Shown one piece after another: positions 9,701 through 14,991 of a DNA stretch of 30,196 nucleotides; within the stretch, counting starts at the first letter, position 1, and each line of letters begins with the position of its first letter. The notes under the pieces are model-generated. The model was not told the DNA's origin. It saw only the letters and a list, made by a program, of their open reading frames with translations, and did no database searches. The stretch lies in the IMG/VR virus record IMGVR_UViG_3300048797_000039, positions 1 to 30,196 of that record; one strand, written 5' to 3'. The position numbers and the translations under genes were made by a program. Origin of the DNA: a virus.

Positions 9701-11976
9701 CGCGCGATATGCTTGAAAAAGGCTTGACCGTGGCAGCCGACAAGACCTTCCTGAGAATGTCACCAGAGGAAAACCATGCTTTCATGCAGGCAATGGACGT
9801 TGGAGATACAAAGTATTTCGAGGCTCACCCAGAACTCAAGGGCATGGCCGATGTGATCGACAAGATGTTCACGGACAAAGCCGAGCAAATTCAGAGGTTG
9901 GGCACTGGCGTAATGCAGGAGATCAGGGAAAACTACTTCCCGCACATCTGGGACAGAGAACCCACCGGCGACAAGCTCAAGCAGATTTACATGGGACTGT
10001 CCAAACGCCCTCTGGAGGGCACCAAAGCCTTTAGCAAGCACCGTGTATTCGATGACGTCAACGCAGGTTTGGAAGCTGGTTACAAGCCGATATCGGACAA
10101 TCCGTTGGATCTGGTCGCACTCAAGATGGTAGAAATGGACAGGTACATCGCTGCCCACCAGACCTTAAAAGGCATGGAAGATGCCAATAATGGGGCTTTA
10201 CTGCTGCTCAAGGCGGGCGACAAAGGGCCGCAAGGCTACTCGGACATCAACAAGTACAGCTTTATTACTCGCGATCTTGGGCATGGGCCGGAGAAGCTGC
10301 GCTACGTGGTAAGGGACGATGTGGCCCAGGTCTTGAACAACTACCTTTCGGCCAGTCTGTACCATAACCGCTACATCGGCAAGCCGTTTACTGGCTACAT
10401 GAAGGCCGCCAATACGCTGAACCAGTTTCAATTGGGAGTGTTTTCAGCCTTCCACGCCGGGTTTACCTCGATGGAAGCCGTGATCTCCCATGCTGCATTG
10501 GGAGTCAAGTCATTGTCAGAAGGGAACTTTGCTGGGGCCGGGCATTATTTCGCCACCGCGCCGGCTGCTTGGATCACCAATCCGCGTATGGGCGGCAAGA
10601 TCATGGAAGAAATGCTCAAGCCCGGGTCGCATCCTGAAATGGCACAGATCATCCAAGGACTGCAAATGGCTGGTTTCCGCTGGCAGATGGACAACCGCTT
10701 CCGGACAGACTCAACCAAACAGATGATCGAGGCTTGGAACAAAGGGAACAAGTTGACCGCTGGGCTGCGCTCGATCGGTGCCGTGGTGGAACAGTCTGCC
10801 CGGCCTATCCTTGAATGGCTGGTCCCAAGGCAGAAGTTTGGTGTCTTCGGGGAATTGATGAACAAGTGGATCAAGGAAAATCCTGACGCCAGCCATGAAG
10901 AAATGCGGAATTCAGCCCAGCAAATCTGGAATCGTGTGGACTCCAGACTTGGGCAGGTCGTCTATGACCGCCTGTTCATGCATAACGTCACCAAGAACAT
11001 GCTCCAAATGCTCATTCGAGCCCCGGGATGGACTGGTGGCACGATTCTGGAGGTTGGTGGAGGCATGACTGACCTGGCCAAGTACGCCGCCGCTGTGGTT
11101 CAAGGCAAGAAACCGCCAGGACTGACAGACCGTTCCGCCTATACGCTTTCGATGCTGACCGTCACTGCTTTGACCAATGCGGTACTGACTGCCGCTTTCA
11201 CTGGGGAAAGTCCTCAAGACTGGCGCGACCTGGTAGCTTTCAGATCCGGAAACCTGGACGAATACGGCCGGCCGGAGCGGTTCATGCTGCCAACCTACAT
11301 GAAGGACGTGTACGCCTATTCACAAGCCCCTGCAATGACCTTGGTGCATAAGTCACATCCTCTGCTGTCGCTCGGCGCCGAACTGATCAACAACAAGGAC
11401 TATTACGGCACGCAGATCCGCTCCGAGGACTCAAATCTGTTGACCCAACTCGCACAGTCTGCCGGCCATGTAGCCAAAGCCTTTACGCCGTTCTGGATGC
11501 GCGGGGTAGCGAAGGAACAAGAACGTGGCGGGACATTGCTATCTGAGATGGCTCCGCAGATCGGTGTCATGCCAGCCCCATCAAGCCTGAACAAGACCGA
11601 TGCTGAAAAGCTGGCTAGCAAGTTCGCCGCCGATCGACTCCCACAAGGCTCAAGGACTCAGGAACAAACAGACCAAGCAGATGCCAAGAGATCACTCTAC
11701 GTCGCGCTGCGCAAAGGCGATACAGCCAAGGCTCAGGAACTATTCAAGCAAGGTGAGGCTGATCATGTGTTGACTGCCAAGGACTATTGGGCTGCGGTAA
11801 AGAAGTCTACCAAAGATCCACTGGTCAATTCGTTCAAGAACCTGACTTATGACCAAGCTGTGCAGGTTTATGACGCGGCGACTGATGACGAGAAGAAGAA
11901 GCTACGTCTGCCGTTCATCGAAAAAAAGTTTCAAAATATTCGCCATCAAGCCGCATTAGGAATCAGTGCTGAGTGA
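739..11976 (+). CDS. Giant polyvalent phage protein (3,745 aa) interrupted by an intein
   Basis: A single unbroken frame encodes a virion-type multidomain protein, presumably ejected with the DNA. In order: an N-terminal segment starting MNVTLPSGRIITDVPE; a hydrophobic Gly/Ala segment near residues 240-275; a FtsK-gamma-like winged-helix segment near 563-614 (ISKLRRYYPQ..AARVIKQLEDDGVVG); a motif typical of polyvalent linkers near 1015-1035 (FALTGSNREADVAAAHGQ); a large polyvalent-associated domain near 1300-1450 (FGFRGGQFGNWV, MSFGARGSG, then HEWFH at 1414-1418, a zincin-like HExxH); a conserved domain near 1727-1900 beginning YWHGSASGDLRGG, possibly ADP-ribosyltransferase-like; a second zincin-like motif HEIAVH at 1942-1947; a conserved domain split by an intein at 2216-2538 and resuming with SNYKELLLTL and IEEIQSDW; a long helical region; and an LPD38-like end near 3460-3560. 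Bcep22-like podophages carry comparably huge virion proteins. Exact domain names need a profile search. Confidence 0.9.
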   Translation: MNVTLPSGRIITDVPEDVTQSQIAARVPAAWLVAPNENTPVPVHDSVVNESFAPENRTLFGPQDYAATPNKNPGINFDKSGNPIPVGMNTTVENEARATGALASTPQDMMAKTAQFLQRGNRHVSPTVQNAEQLKPISADEIAANDATMFKPTESLPDVPVDQDDVRHIPLMMRGAASALANSGDNPFTMAGIPKPIAGIANQFTMKAIDSATDGLASSQVDGFKEANTAPTSTTQHVMAGLGSFAGFVLSPTTIASVGAPAAISALARVVGDSAIVDMAKIVASQSTGLGLALTAQSMGQAIDNPDDAKQILAEAAKSGAGMGAIFGAMSRFMPEASVSQFLGRAVGNNVALNMLNGTSPTDNRPLEDRVFDAAVNTFFSIHGAGGTARSQLDQLAKNIKYAQFNTHQAAIDALNPDGAQMRKITEAPDLDTAIAAAKDATNVEHKTVLQILQGIKQLPEVKNVSGISEANAPSGNAGGTEGRGDNGAPTNDDLNGGGQHATGDILARGAGGIQGSAEEPQPVLGRGAELHPAERTGEPQGTEELPAADTQAALERRNQPERDAMYGLAKGLAERVGSIGISKLRRYYPQFNEMTAARVIKQLEDDGVVGAQNIKNGSHDFIGEQNAIHKPEAGEVVKQPNGESENGGSEGGGIQRGQQGNEVAESNGYAVKPAENNKTAPSITVRPDKRIDVTGSTPEQLKGARDSLGIKGAIIGNSGNAIFPKGTDLAALKKAFGMAEEPKPKRAFIAAQSLIPRLRQLGGVNIEHMKDITGESDVRKTGAVGVFSKNGRGLDDLATTLADEGFPIDTSDVDGGVQQLRDHINDALAGHPVLTHSAQDAQLSADQEAEHRDSIRREAKELGINMVGRKFSDVESEVLNATKEKDSNTYADLSDKDAQKVDDLMLKLQNAIGEDGTEKIFSEVTKAYKDKSAQEYYDELANRFTEALNEHEKSNADRGAQTGAGENAAHGEDFQLQSQSNAEAIAQELKTAKTAREAEAKVAADQEVGDFALTGSNREADVAAAHGQQDLLAKPAQESTAPIADFGEKIEGARKDLAAAMKKEYSDDDIASLPLSKIWPADLSDKIEDPYVAAIAFAARQELPSRPRVAYKVARWVEQVKTLRSLASMMIGSDTVRAKAEALLNENKALQVFKAKVSLLESIDRSQWGRIGSVGEFPNAYRYEPDGENKSKEVPSPTVKVQIDGRTEYYPGAKSVADVIDKVNEKLGVAPKEVKMKFEVRGRGESYFINKAGDSEYRHLMEFKTSKEALDYRNSHYDDLVKAWDGVKERDNVKETDVRGAENRPRTAQDWRKGKDVSTEQFSEQFGFRGGQFGNWVSQGKNIKERQGMLNGAYDALMDLSDILGIPPKALSLNGDLGMSFGARGSGSASAHYESDNLVINLTKTRGSGTLAHEWFHALDNYFQRNRNAPMDHTNQTRFITYKPEPMFVRKDGKGTPMTRAQLETLQKSRPDVAIYDQQYWKPDPNHPQGVRPEVEEKFAGLVQALNDSPMTKRASIIDAGKAEGYWSRIIERAARSFENYIIAKMAEKGYNNDYLANVVDISNFKRDEGRYPYLKQEELAPVVEAFDNLFGEMQTKETDKGTALFSRTNDQDEQVHRLLDAHAGEKDYTREDAIHDYTSGKRLDANGKEYEAMYSRETDKADAAVRKILAHTPDSLKQTLLDVHEGKDKEALQAMMDAGKVKVITAEQGRGIVGDKLFAKTTDQNVYWHGSASGDLRGGNTGLHLGTRLAAKQALEARIGIPATGEWDGTREYGKTLLAGEDTLDRIHRETNSFPKSGLNAGEPGNPVPKEDYYPRKVLKYADGTDMPMDIKPNILPYKLDTEMSNTAYTPRPDWHANGYMRRQIKLGNAKSGYYYKNEGEDAGSISVVVPNGKHVVEVKYSKDGKAQAFYNPSDATTYFIADNLPKDTSTAELRGLVRHEIAVHALNLGRDSTEFKGILKQLDILKGAGNKAVKEAFARVPEGTAPEHVAEESLAYLVQYHPELSLTKRVIAWFRNAIRSILPKGKLSDWANSLTTDDLQYMAQTALAKSYQAERQPIGEGVMASKPHEAFYSQLKVAMRDAPDKIFGNAKSISDWLNANASKLGIKKAEIEATGLDDWLKLQGKVTKADVQNFLDQNGVQVKDVTLGGFRNEWEILDENTGKRIGNTYASEREARNAANSSPVGENPIVNQLPSKETSGGTKFASYQLPGGPLSRDTEILTHEGWKRIDAVEIGEDVLTRRDDDAGLEWSEVEAKPEIYAEKLYHFASQSINMRVTACHKMVVKRRRRSQAGIFRVTAQELWDMAECVVPLTGKWQGNAADTIYDLPAKDVAELIGWYIAEGSPTVSPTGHKSTLAIAQSRKANSAKCTRIEALIDRLGFKWNYSGEQYYLSIKTMPRGLVEMLHAQGKSGEKYVPGFMFDFSPDILQSLLDGLLLGDGCLAKQEKRKPRWTYFTNSRQLADDVQVLALLTGKRGTVKQRPNGLYAVGINSKEWAGIDDAKHAIVDYNDTAYCVTVKNHSIYVRANGVAAFTGNSNYKELLLTLLAKPKLPWMDAPEIKKAQDALYNEFPDAKNIVMYRPSRGESARYNQLYDELVNAIHNAENKKDQEQGRFISSHFDQPNILAHIRFNERTDAEGAKVLFIEEIQSDWGQQAKKNGFLRDPKPIEKVIQEKYGRKLPEDVYDWSAKKLESAGVDSALIADWSDSLKKSGRVLSAPMVGDTKAWTSLALKRMIRYAAENGFDKIAWTTGEQQAARYDLSKQVELVRAEHTNKQGVFDLTFWDKGGKQFDIGLIPSEMLADHVGKDLAEKIVKQPLNKSEDYTGLDLKVGGEGMKGYYDQIVPQVANDILKKLGGGKVEDISVSPKKAGEPNIEKLSNLKQQGFTITPELRNKVMNEGMPLFSKTADKLKEHEAIKAATDSASEAWDGIKRAFAPQYRSPEAMEVARQLTEHLGEKEMADIRFKQKLNDAIKEDDGATTMAERARDMLEKGLTVAADKTFLRMSPEENHAFMQAMDVGDTKYFEAHPELKGMADVIDKMFTDKAEQIQRLGTGVMQEIRENYFPHIWDREPTGDKLKQIYMGLSKRPLEGTKAFSKHRVFDDVNAGLEAGYKPISDNPLDLVALKMVEMDRYIAAHQTLKGMEDANNGALLLLKAGDKGPQGYSDINKYSFITRDLGHGPEKLRYVVRDDVAQVLNNYLSASLYHNRYIGKPFTGYMKAANTLNQFQLGVFSAFHAGFTSMEAVISHAALGVKSLSEGNFAGAGHYFATAPAAWITNPRMGGKIMEEMLKPGSHPEMAQIIQGLQMAGFRWQMDNRFRTDSTKQMIEAWNKGNKLTAGLRSIGAVVEQSARPILEWLVPRQKFGVFGELMNKWIKENPDASHEEMRNSAQQIWNRVDSRLGQVVYDRLFMHNVTKNMLQMLIRAPGWTGGTILEVGGGMTDLAKYAAAVVQGKKPPGLTDRSAYTLSMLTVTALTNAVLTAAFTGESPQDWRDLVAFRSGNLDEYGRPERFMLPTYMKDVYAYSQAPAMTLVHKSHPLLSLGAELINNKDYYGTQIRSEDSNLLTQLAQSAGHVAKAFTPFWMRGVAKEQERGGTLLSEMAPQIGVMPAPSSLNKTDAEKLASKFAADRLPQGSRTQEQTDQADAKRSLYVALRKGDTAKAQELFKQGEADHVLTAKDYWAAVKKSTKDPLVNSFKNLTYDQAVQVYDAATDDEKKKLRLPFIEKKFQNIRHQAALGISAE
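2129..2404 (+). CDS. Nested 91-aa protein inside the giant gene
   Basis: This ORF runs in the +1 frame relative to the giant gene. Its ATG has a consensus GGAGG at 2118-2122 with six bases of spacing. The product (MSAEFLKLTHPPAMLEALKD...) has an ordinary globular composition: amphipathic helices, aromatic residues (LYWDEEPSYIP) and a basic end. The giant frame over the same bases is a low-complexity Gly/Asn/Glu/Ala linker with no domain. That contrast, plus the strong ribosome site, argues that the nested frame is the constrained one here. Function is unknown. The alternative is a chance open frame, since long same-strand shadows occur in Gly/Ala-rich DNA. Confidence 0.55.
   Translation: MSAEFLKLTHPPAMLEALKDGVITERQLMMISMVGGNTQPGIFSHAALAEYREALKNLNLYWDEEPSYIPQSVLVSHKELKNYQPPTRKPH
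2618..2791 (+). CDS. Nested 57-aa phage protein inside the giant gene
   Basis: This ORF is too short for ordinary gene callers and lies in the same +1 frame as the nested ORF at 2129. AGGAG at 2607-2611 is followed by six bases and then ATG. The product is basic and begins MPYTSLKQERWSNSPTGKAK; the segment KVAEFNAASKGMKLPK resembles the pattern '(E)F(D/N)xxSKGxKLP' seen in many small uncharacterised phage proteins. The giant protein over this stretch is Gly/Glu/Asn/Gln-rich linker. It ends with TAA just as the giant frame resumes ordinary domain sequence. Function is unknown; both frames may be translated. Confidence 0.55.
   Translation: MPYTSLKQERWSNSPTGKAKMGVAKVAEFNAASKGMKLPKATGMLSSPQKITKLRRP
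3587..3697 (+). CDS. Nested 36-aa basic helical peptide inside the giant gene
   Basis: This is the third ORF in the same +1 frame with a strong ribosome site: GGAGG at 3576-3580, six bases, then ATG. The peptide (MNTKKAMQIVARKLALERMQ...) is Lys/Arg-rich and predicted to be almost wholly helical. Opposite it the giant frame is again linker-like (Ala/Gly/Asn/Gln/Glu). It is short, so coding status is less certain than for the other two. Confidence 0.38.
   Translation: MNTKKAMQIVARKLALERMQRMAKISSSKVKATLKQ
7384..8352 (+). mobile_element. Class 3-like intein with LAGLIDADG homing endonuclease
   Basis: Residues 2216-2538 of the giant protein (323 aa) form a Hint-type intein. Block A reads LSRDTEILTHEG. 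Block B is VTACH with T2280 and H2283. Block F is AYCVTV with Cys2517 at the F:4 position. Block G is FTGN ending in Asn2538, followed by Ser2539 as the +1 nucleophile. The first residue is Pro2216, which cannot act as the usual N-terminal nucleophile. Cys at F:4 and Thr2536 at G:5 match class 3 inteins, in which the F:4 Cys attacks the N-terminal junction; the third class 3 signature, Trp at B:12, is Met2285 here. Two LAGLIDADG motifs are present, LIGWYIAEG (Glu2345) and LLDGLLLGDG (Asp2442), both with their acidic residue, so the endonuclease may be active. Removing the insert restores LPGG-SNYKELLLTL, a conserved-looking phage motif. Confidence 0.88.
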
Positions 11977-12220
11977 TTATCTCTGAATCCGGCAGGATGA
12001 TCGAAGGCAGTGCTTCCTTTAGCCGGTTATCGAAGTCTTTGGCCTCTGCTGCGGTAGCAAGCACCACATGAAGCCCGTCATCCTGAGACACCAGCACAAC
12101 GGTAGGCATGTCCTCAGGCTTCATGGCGTTTAGTGGCTCAATATCCTGATCTGTAATTAGCATCTCGACTATGCCGAGCTTGCGAAAGACGAGTGCTAGA
12201 GCTTTGTGAAATTCGTTCAT
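11963..12220 (-). CDS. Uncharacterised small phage protein (85 aa)
   Basis: This is the last gene of the long minus-strand operon. Its 3' end overlaps the end of the giant gene tail to tail by 14 bases. The protein alternates strand and helix (VEMLITDQDIEPLNAMKPED, then PTVVLVSQDDGLHVVLATAAEAKDF), which looks like a small alpha/beta fold, and it has no membrane segment, Cys cluster or known motif. Its start shares an ATGA overlap with the end of the KTSC-domain gene, so it is probably translationally coupled. Function is unknown. Confidence 0.7.
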   Translation of the reverse strand: MNEFHKALALVFRKLGIVEMLITDQDIEPLNAMKPEDMPTVVLVSQDDGLHVVLATAAEAKDFDNRLKEALPSIILPDSEIITQH

Positions 12221-12438
12221 TTCGCCACCTTCTTGTATGGGTGAGCAGAGTTGCTCTTGAAATGCTGGCCGAAGTGCTTGCCGATCGACGTTGCACTCAT
12301 CAAGTCTTGATGTTGCTTGGCTGTGACGTTATCGTATGAATACGTCGAGCCACCCTTGAATCTGATGTGCATTTGATTGGTTGCAGGATCGTGGCTGATG
12401 GCTTCGATTTGTGAGGATGTTACTGGTTTCATTTCCAT
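12217..12438 (-). CDS. KTSC-domain protein
   Basis: The 73-residue product is almost entirely one KTSC-type domain: PVTSSQIEAISHDPATNQMH is followed by IRFKGGSTYSYDNVT and then a helix with SIGKHF. This is the family pattern 'V-S-S-x-I...L-x-V-x-F-x-x-G-x-x-Y-x-Y-x-x-V...S-x-G-x-x-F'. The domain is common as a small stand-alone phage or bacterial protein; its biochemical role is not established. The chosen ATG at 12438 has AGGAG six bases upstream; a second Met two codons later is less well placed. It overlaps both neighbours. Confidence 0.8.
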   Translation of the reverse strand: MEMKPVTSSQIEAISHDPATNQMHIRFKGGSTYSYDNVTAKQHQDLMSATSIGKHFGQHFKSNSAHPYKKVAK

Positions 12439-12653
12439 GATGTTCTCCTTGCTCTAATTGACCGCCATTTAGCGCGGCGGAGGGCGGCAGCTTTTGCTGC
12501 ATATTTTTTGACAAGTTCATCAAATTTCATCTGAACAAATGGCTCTGATCGAGCATTTATAGCACTGAGCATGTTTCGCATCTGAAGATTCTTCTCTGCC
12601 TGCGCTCGCGTATAAGCAGGATCTCCATATATTGATCTTCCGAAGAGTCTCAT
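12429..12653 (-). CDS. Basic helical protein of unknown function (74 aa)
   Basis: The product is Arg/Lys/Ala-rich and helical (YTRAQAEKNLQMRNML..., FDELVKKYAAKAAALRR) and ends in a strongly basic tail (KWRSIRARRTSWK), which could contact nucleic acid or a membrane surface. Its ATG overlaps the stop of the upstream glycosyltransferase gene (TAATG), and it overlaps the KTSC gene by 10 bases. No family is recognised. Confidence 0.6.
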   Translation of the reverse strand: MRLFGRSIYGDPAYTRAQAEKNLQMRNMLSAINARSEPFVQMKFDELVKKYAAKAAALRRAKWRSIRARRTSWK

Positions 12654-13591
12654 TATAGGACTCCCGGTGTAATGTGGTTGATGTGTAAATCCTTGCGCCG
12701 ATCATGCCATGCGATAGCCTGACCTAACATCATATTCAAAAGTGGTACAAGGTCTTCTTGCGGGATGCCTTCTGGCCTGATCTTCTGGCCGATTTCCAGA
12801 CAGGCACGATACAAACTGAACAATTGGTAGTGGTTGAGTTCACTTAATCTAGCAAGCTCATCGCCTTTAGCCGCCAATAGTTTGCCACCAAAGCCAAGAT
12901 TTTTTTCGCTTGAATGTTGAACGTGAACATGCTGCGGATCGGCCACCACGTAGAACCCTTTGCCAAGTGCTGCGGCATATCCGTAGTACACATCCGGGGT
13001 AACGTCAAATCCGCCAATACGGTTCAAGAACTCAACTGAGTACCCGGCTATCACCGAACCATAAGCCAGACGTGCAATTCCTTCACCAGCCTGGACGTAG
13101 CCCGATTCGGTTGGGTAGCCTGAGACTGATGGTGATATTCCACCGTCAGGTAAAAGATTGCCATTCCAGTCTACGGAAGGATCAGCAAAGTACATCGTTG
13201 TGGCTATGGCATCACATGGATGCTTTTCTACTGCTTCCATGCATACGCGCGCGCGACCGGGAAGACTATAATCGTCTGCGCTACATTGCAGGATGTATTC
13301 CGACTCTGGAAACTTCTCTGCGGATACCTTGGCGGCGAACATGAAATGCTCGCTGAGCGATGCAAAAGTATTGACCCCGGGCATCGGGGTTTTCAGCCAC
13401 GTAACCGAATGATCCGCTCCGCGCGGTGCCTCTCTGACAGCACGCTCGATATGAATCCATGAATCATCAGAAGATTGCATGTCGGTAAACAAGATGTTAC
13501 ACGGGATGTCTTGTGCAAGAGCGCTGGCGCAGGCTTTGTACGTGTGTTCGCTTTTGTTAAAACTGTTGACCCAGAATACCGAGCGTTTCAT
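12653..13591 (-). CDS. Family 2-like glycosyltransferase
   Basis: The 312-residue product has the layout of a GT-A fold transferase. An N-terminal strand and helix region (SVFWVNSFNKSEHTYKAC) leads to an acidic metal-site-like motif, CSADDYSLPGR, with Asp106-Asp107, where GT2 enzymes place the DxD that holds the nucleotide-sugar metal. A later GGFD segment matches the acceptor-side region of the family. No membrane helix is seen, so it is presumably cytoplasmic or peripheral. It lies downstream of the sugar-activating genes and is the most obvious candidate to transfer their product. ATGA and TAATG overlaps couple it to both neighbours. The exact donor and acceptor cannot be read from the sequence. 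Confidence 0.72.
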   Translation of the reverse strand: MKRSVFWVNSFNKSEHTYKACASALAQDIPCNILFTDMQSSDDSWIHIERAVREAPRGADHSVTWLKTPMPGVNTFASLSEHFMFAAKVSAEKFPESEYILQCSADDYSLPGRARVCMEAVEKHPCDAIATTMYFADPSVDWNGNLLPDGGISPSVSGYPTESGYVQAGEGIARLAYGSVIAGYSVEFLNRIGGFDVTPDVYYGYAAALGKGFYVVADPQHVHVQHSSEKNLGFGGKLLAAKGDELARLSELNHYQLFSLYRACLEIGQKIRPEGIPQEDLVPLLNMMLGQAIAWHDRRKDLHINHITPGVL

Positions 13592-14424
13592 TTATGCAAT
13601 CCCTCAATTATGGTTGATGAAGATGTTGCTCGATACTCTTTCTTGTGACCGCCCTCCCGCACGACAACCTTTACACCCAACTCCGCGAGCAATTCATCTT
13701 CAGGAAGATGGTCTTCAATTTTGCCATGAACATAAAAATCCGGTCTGAAGCATTTAATGTTGTCGAAGGGGAAAAGTGAGCGCGTGATGATAACCTTGTC
13801 AACCGCCCTCAGTGAGGCAAGTGTAAAAGCGCGGCTATGTTCGTCCACAATTGGTCTGCCTGGTCCCTTGTCAACAAACCGATCCGCAACCATCGACACA
13901 ATGACATAATCAGCATACATCTTGGCGAGATTGAAAAGTCTGATGTGATCGTGGTGTAGAACGTCAAAAACACCGTGGCACATAGCCACTACTTTTGTTT
14001 TGTCTATCTCGCGGAACTGGTGCATATAGATGAAGTCTTTTGTTCTTGGATGGATATTCAGGGCGTAATTTATCTCATGTTCCCTGTATTGCCCCCATGC
14101 TTGACCCTCATGGAGTTTGAACTTGCTCATCTGATCAGTAACATCAAGATGAAAGATATGGAACACTGCCTCAAGCGGATCGTTAGTGACTTTCATTGAC
14201 CCAAGCAGAACCGCTCCACTTGCGTCAAGTTCGGTTTCCTCAAGCACCTCTCTCACCACGGCTTCATACGGAGTTTCACCATCCTCCATGCGACCGCCAA
14301 ACAATGCCCACATGCCAGGTTCAGGGATGGATGGAATGTCATCGCGCTTCATCAGCAGGTATTTGTCCCCGACCGTCAGGACGCAAAACGCTACCTGTGT
14401 TTTTGGTTCGTAATCTACAATCAT
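13588..14424 (-). CDS. Nudix hydrolase-nucleotidyltransferase fusion
   Basis: Residues 1-135 are a Nudix domain. The box at 44-66 (GRMEDGE...REVLEETEL) matches GX5EX7REUXEEXGU except that the last Gly is Glu. Residues 145-278 are a HldC/glycerol-3-phosphate cytidylyltransferase-type domain: CHGVFDVLHHDHIRL places HHDH at 157-160 where the family has HxGH, and RATSSSTII near the end matches the second nucleotide-binding motif (STS). Known NadM-Nudix enzymes fuse similar activities in the opposite order. The domain pair could make a nucleotide-activated sugar or polyol and hydrolyse a nucleotide diphosphate by-product. The Gly to Asp change in HxGH may alter activity. Its ATG overlaps the stop of the HNH gene. 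Confidence 0.82.
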   Translation of the reverse strand: MIVDYEPKTQVAFCVLTVGDKYLLMKRDDIPSIPEPGMWALFGGRMEDGETPYEAVVREVLEETELDASGAVLLGSMKVTNDPLEAVFHIFHLDVTDQMSKFKLHEGQAWGQYREHEINYALNIHPRTKDFIYMHQFREIDKTKVVAMCHGVFDVLHHDHIRLFNLAKMYADYVIVSMVADRFVDKGPGRPIVDEHSRAFTLASLRAVDKVIITRSLFPFDNIKCFRPDFYVHGKIEDHLPEDELLAELGVKVVVREGGHKKEYRATSSSTIIEGLHK

Positions 14425-14987
14425 TTGATCCCTTGGAAATTATTAGCTTTGGAGCAATTGGCGCTCACGCTGATGATCTGCAAATTTTGGTGGACATGAA
14501 GACCAGACACTTGGCTATTTTGAAGCGGCACTATATGGTCTACATGGCACGGGAAGTACACACGAATTACTGCGGCTGTTCTATAAATCATTTTGATTCT
14601 TTCAATATCTGCCCACGGAGGGCAAGCACGTAGTTTTGCTGCATGGCGCTTCGCCCAACGTGCTGCACATTCCGCAAGATGCGCTTTCTGGTAAGCGGCC
14701 ATATTTGCCTTGAATTTCTCAGGATTGGCTTTCCCCCATGCCGTCGCTTTTGCTGTCATATACGCCGAATATTTTTCATGATTTGCCTTGCGCCATCTCG
14801 CTGTTGCTGCTGCACACATCTCAGGATGTGCTTTCCGGTATGGTGCATCCCGCATAGGAATGCACACAACGCAACCTCTATTTGAGGTTTGGCGCTCCGC
14901 TATATGTCCATTACAGCACGGTTTCCCGGTAAAGTACCGTTTCAGCCCAAGGCGAATCGCATCTTTTCTTAAAATAACGGCTTTCAT
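14421..14987 (-). CDS. HNH endonuclease-like protein inserted in the operon
   Basis: The 188-residue product has an N-terminal segment with GKPCCNGHIAER and CVVC (zinc-binding-like), a middle of repeated R/K-A-N/H-P-E helices, and a C-terminal HNH core (FPCHVDHIVPL...SGLHVHQNLQI...NCSKAN) with the HVDH metal motif. Such free-standing HNH proteins in phages are usually selfish homing endonucleases. It lies between a radical SAM gene and the Nudix fusion. Unlike its neighbours it has a 4-base gap upstream and no Shine-Dalgarno, consistent with later insertion, although its stop overlaps the next start. Confidence 0.78.
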   Translation of the reverse strand: MKAVILRKDAIRLGLKRYFTGKPCCNGHIAERQTSNRGCVVCIPMRDAPYRKAHPEMCAAATARWRKANHEKYSAYMTAKATAWGKANPEKFKANMAAYQKAHLAECAARWAKRHAAKLRACPPWADIERIKMIYRTAAVIRVYFPCHVDHIVPLQNSQVSGLHVHQNLQIISVSANCSKANNFQGIK

Positions 14988-14991
14988 ATTT

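Noticed and set aside
9437-9727. Plus-strand 96-aa frame inside the giant gene
   Set aside because: Low-quality composition rich in Ser/Pro/Arg, no Shine-Dalgarno, and the giant frame here is ordinary domain sequence.
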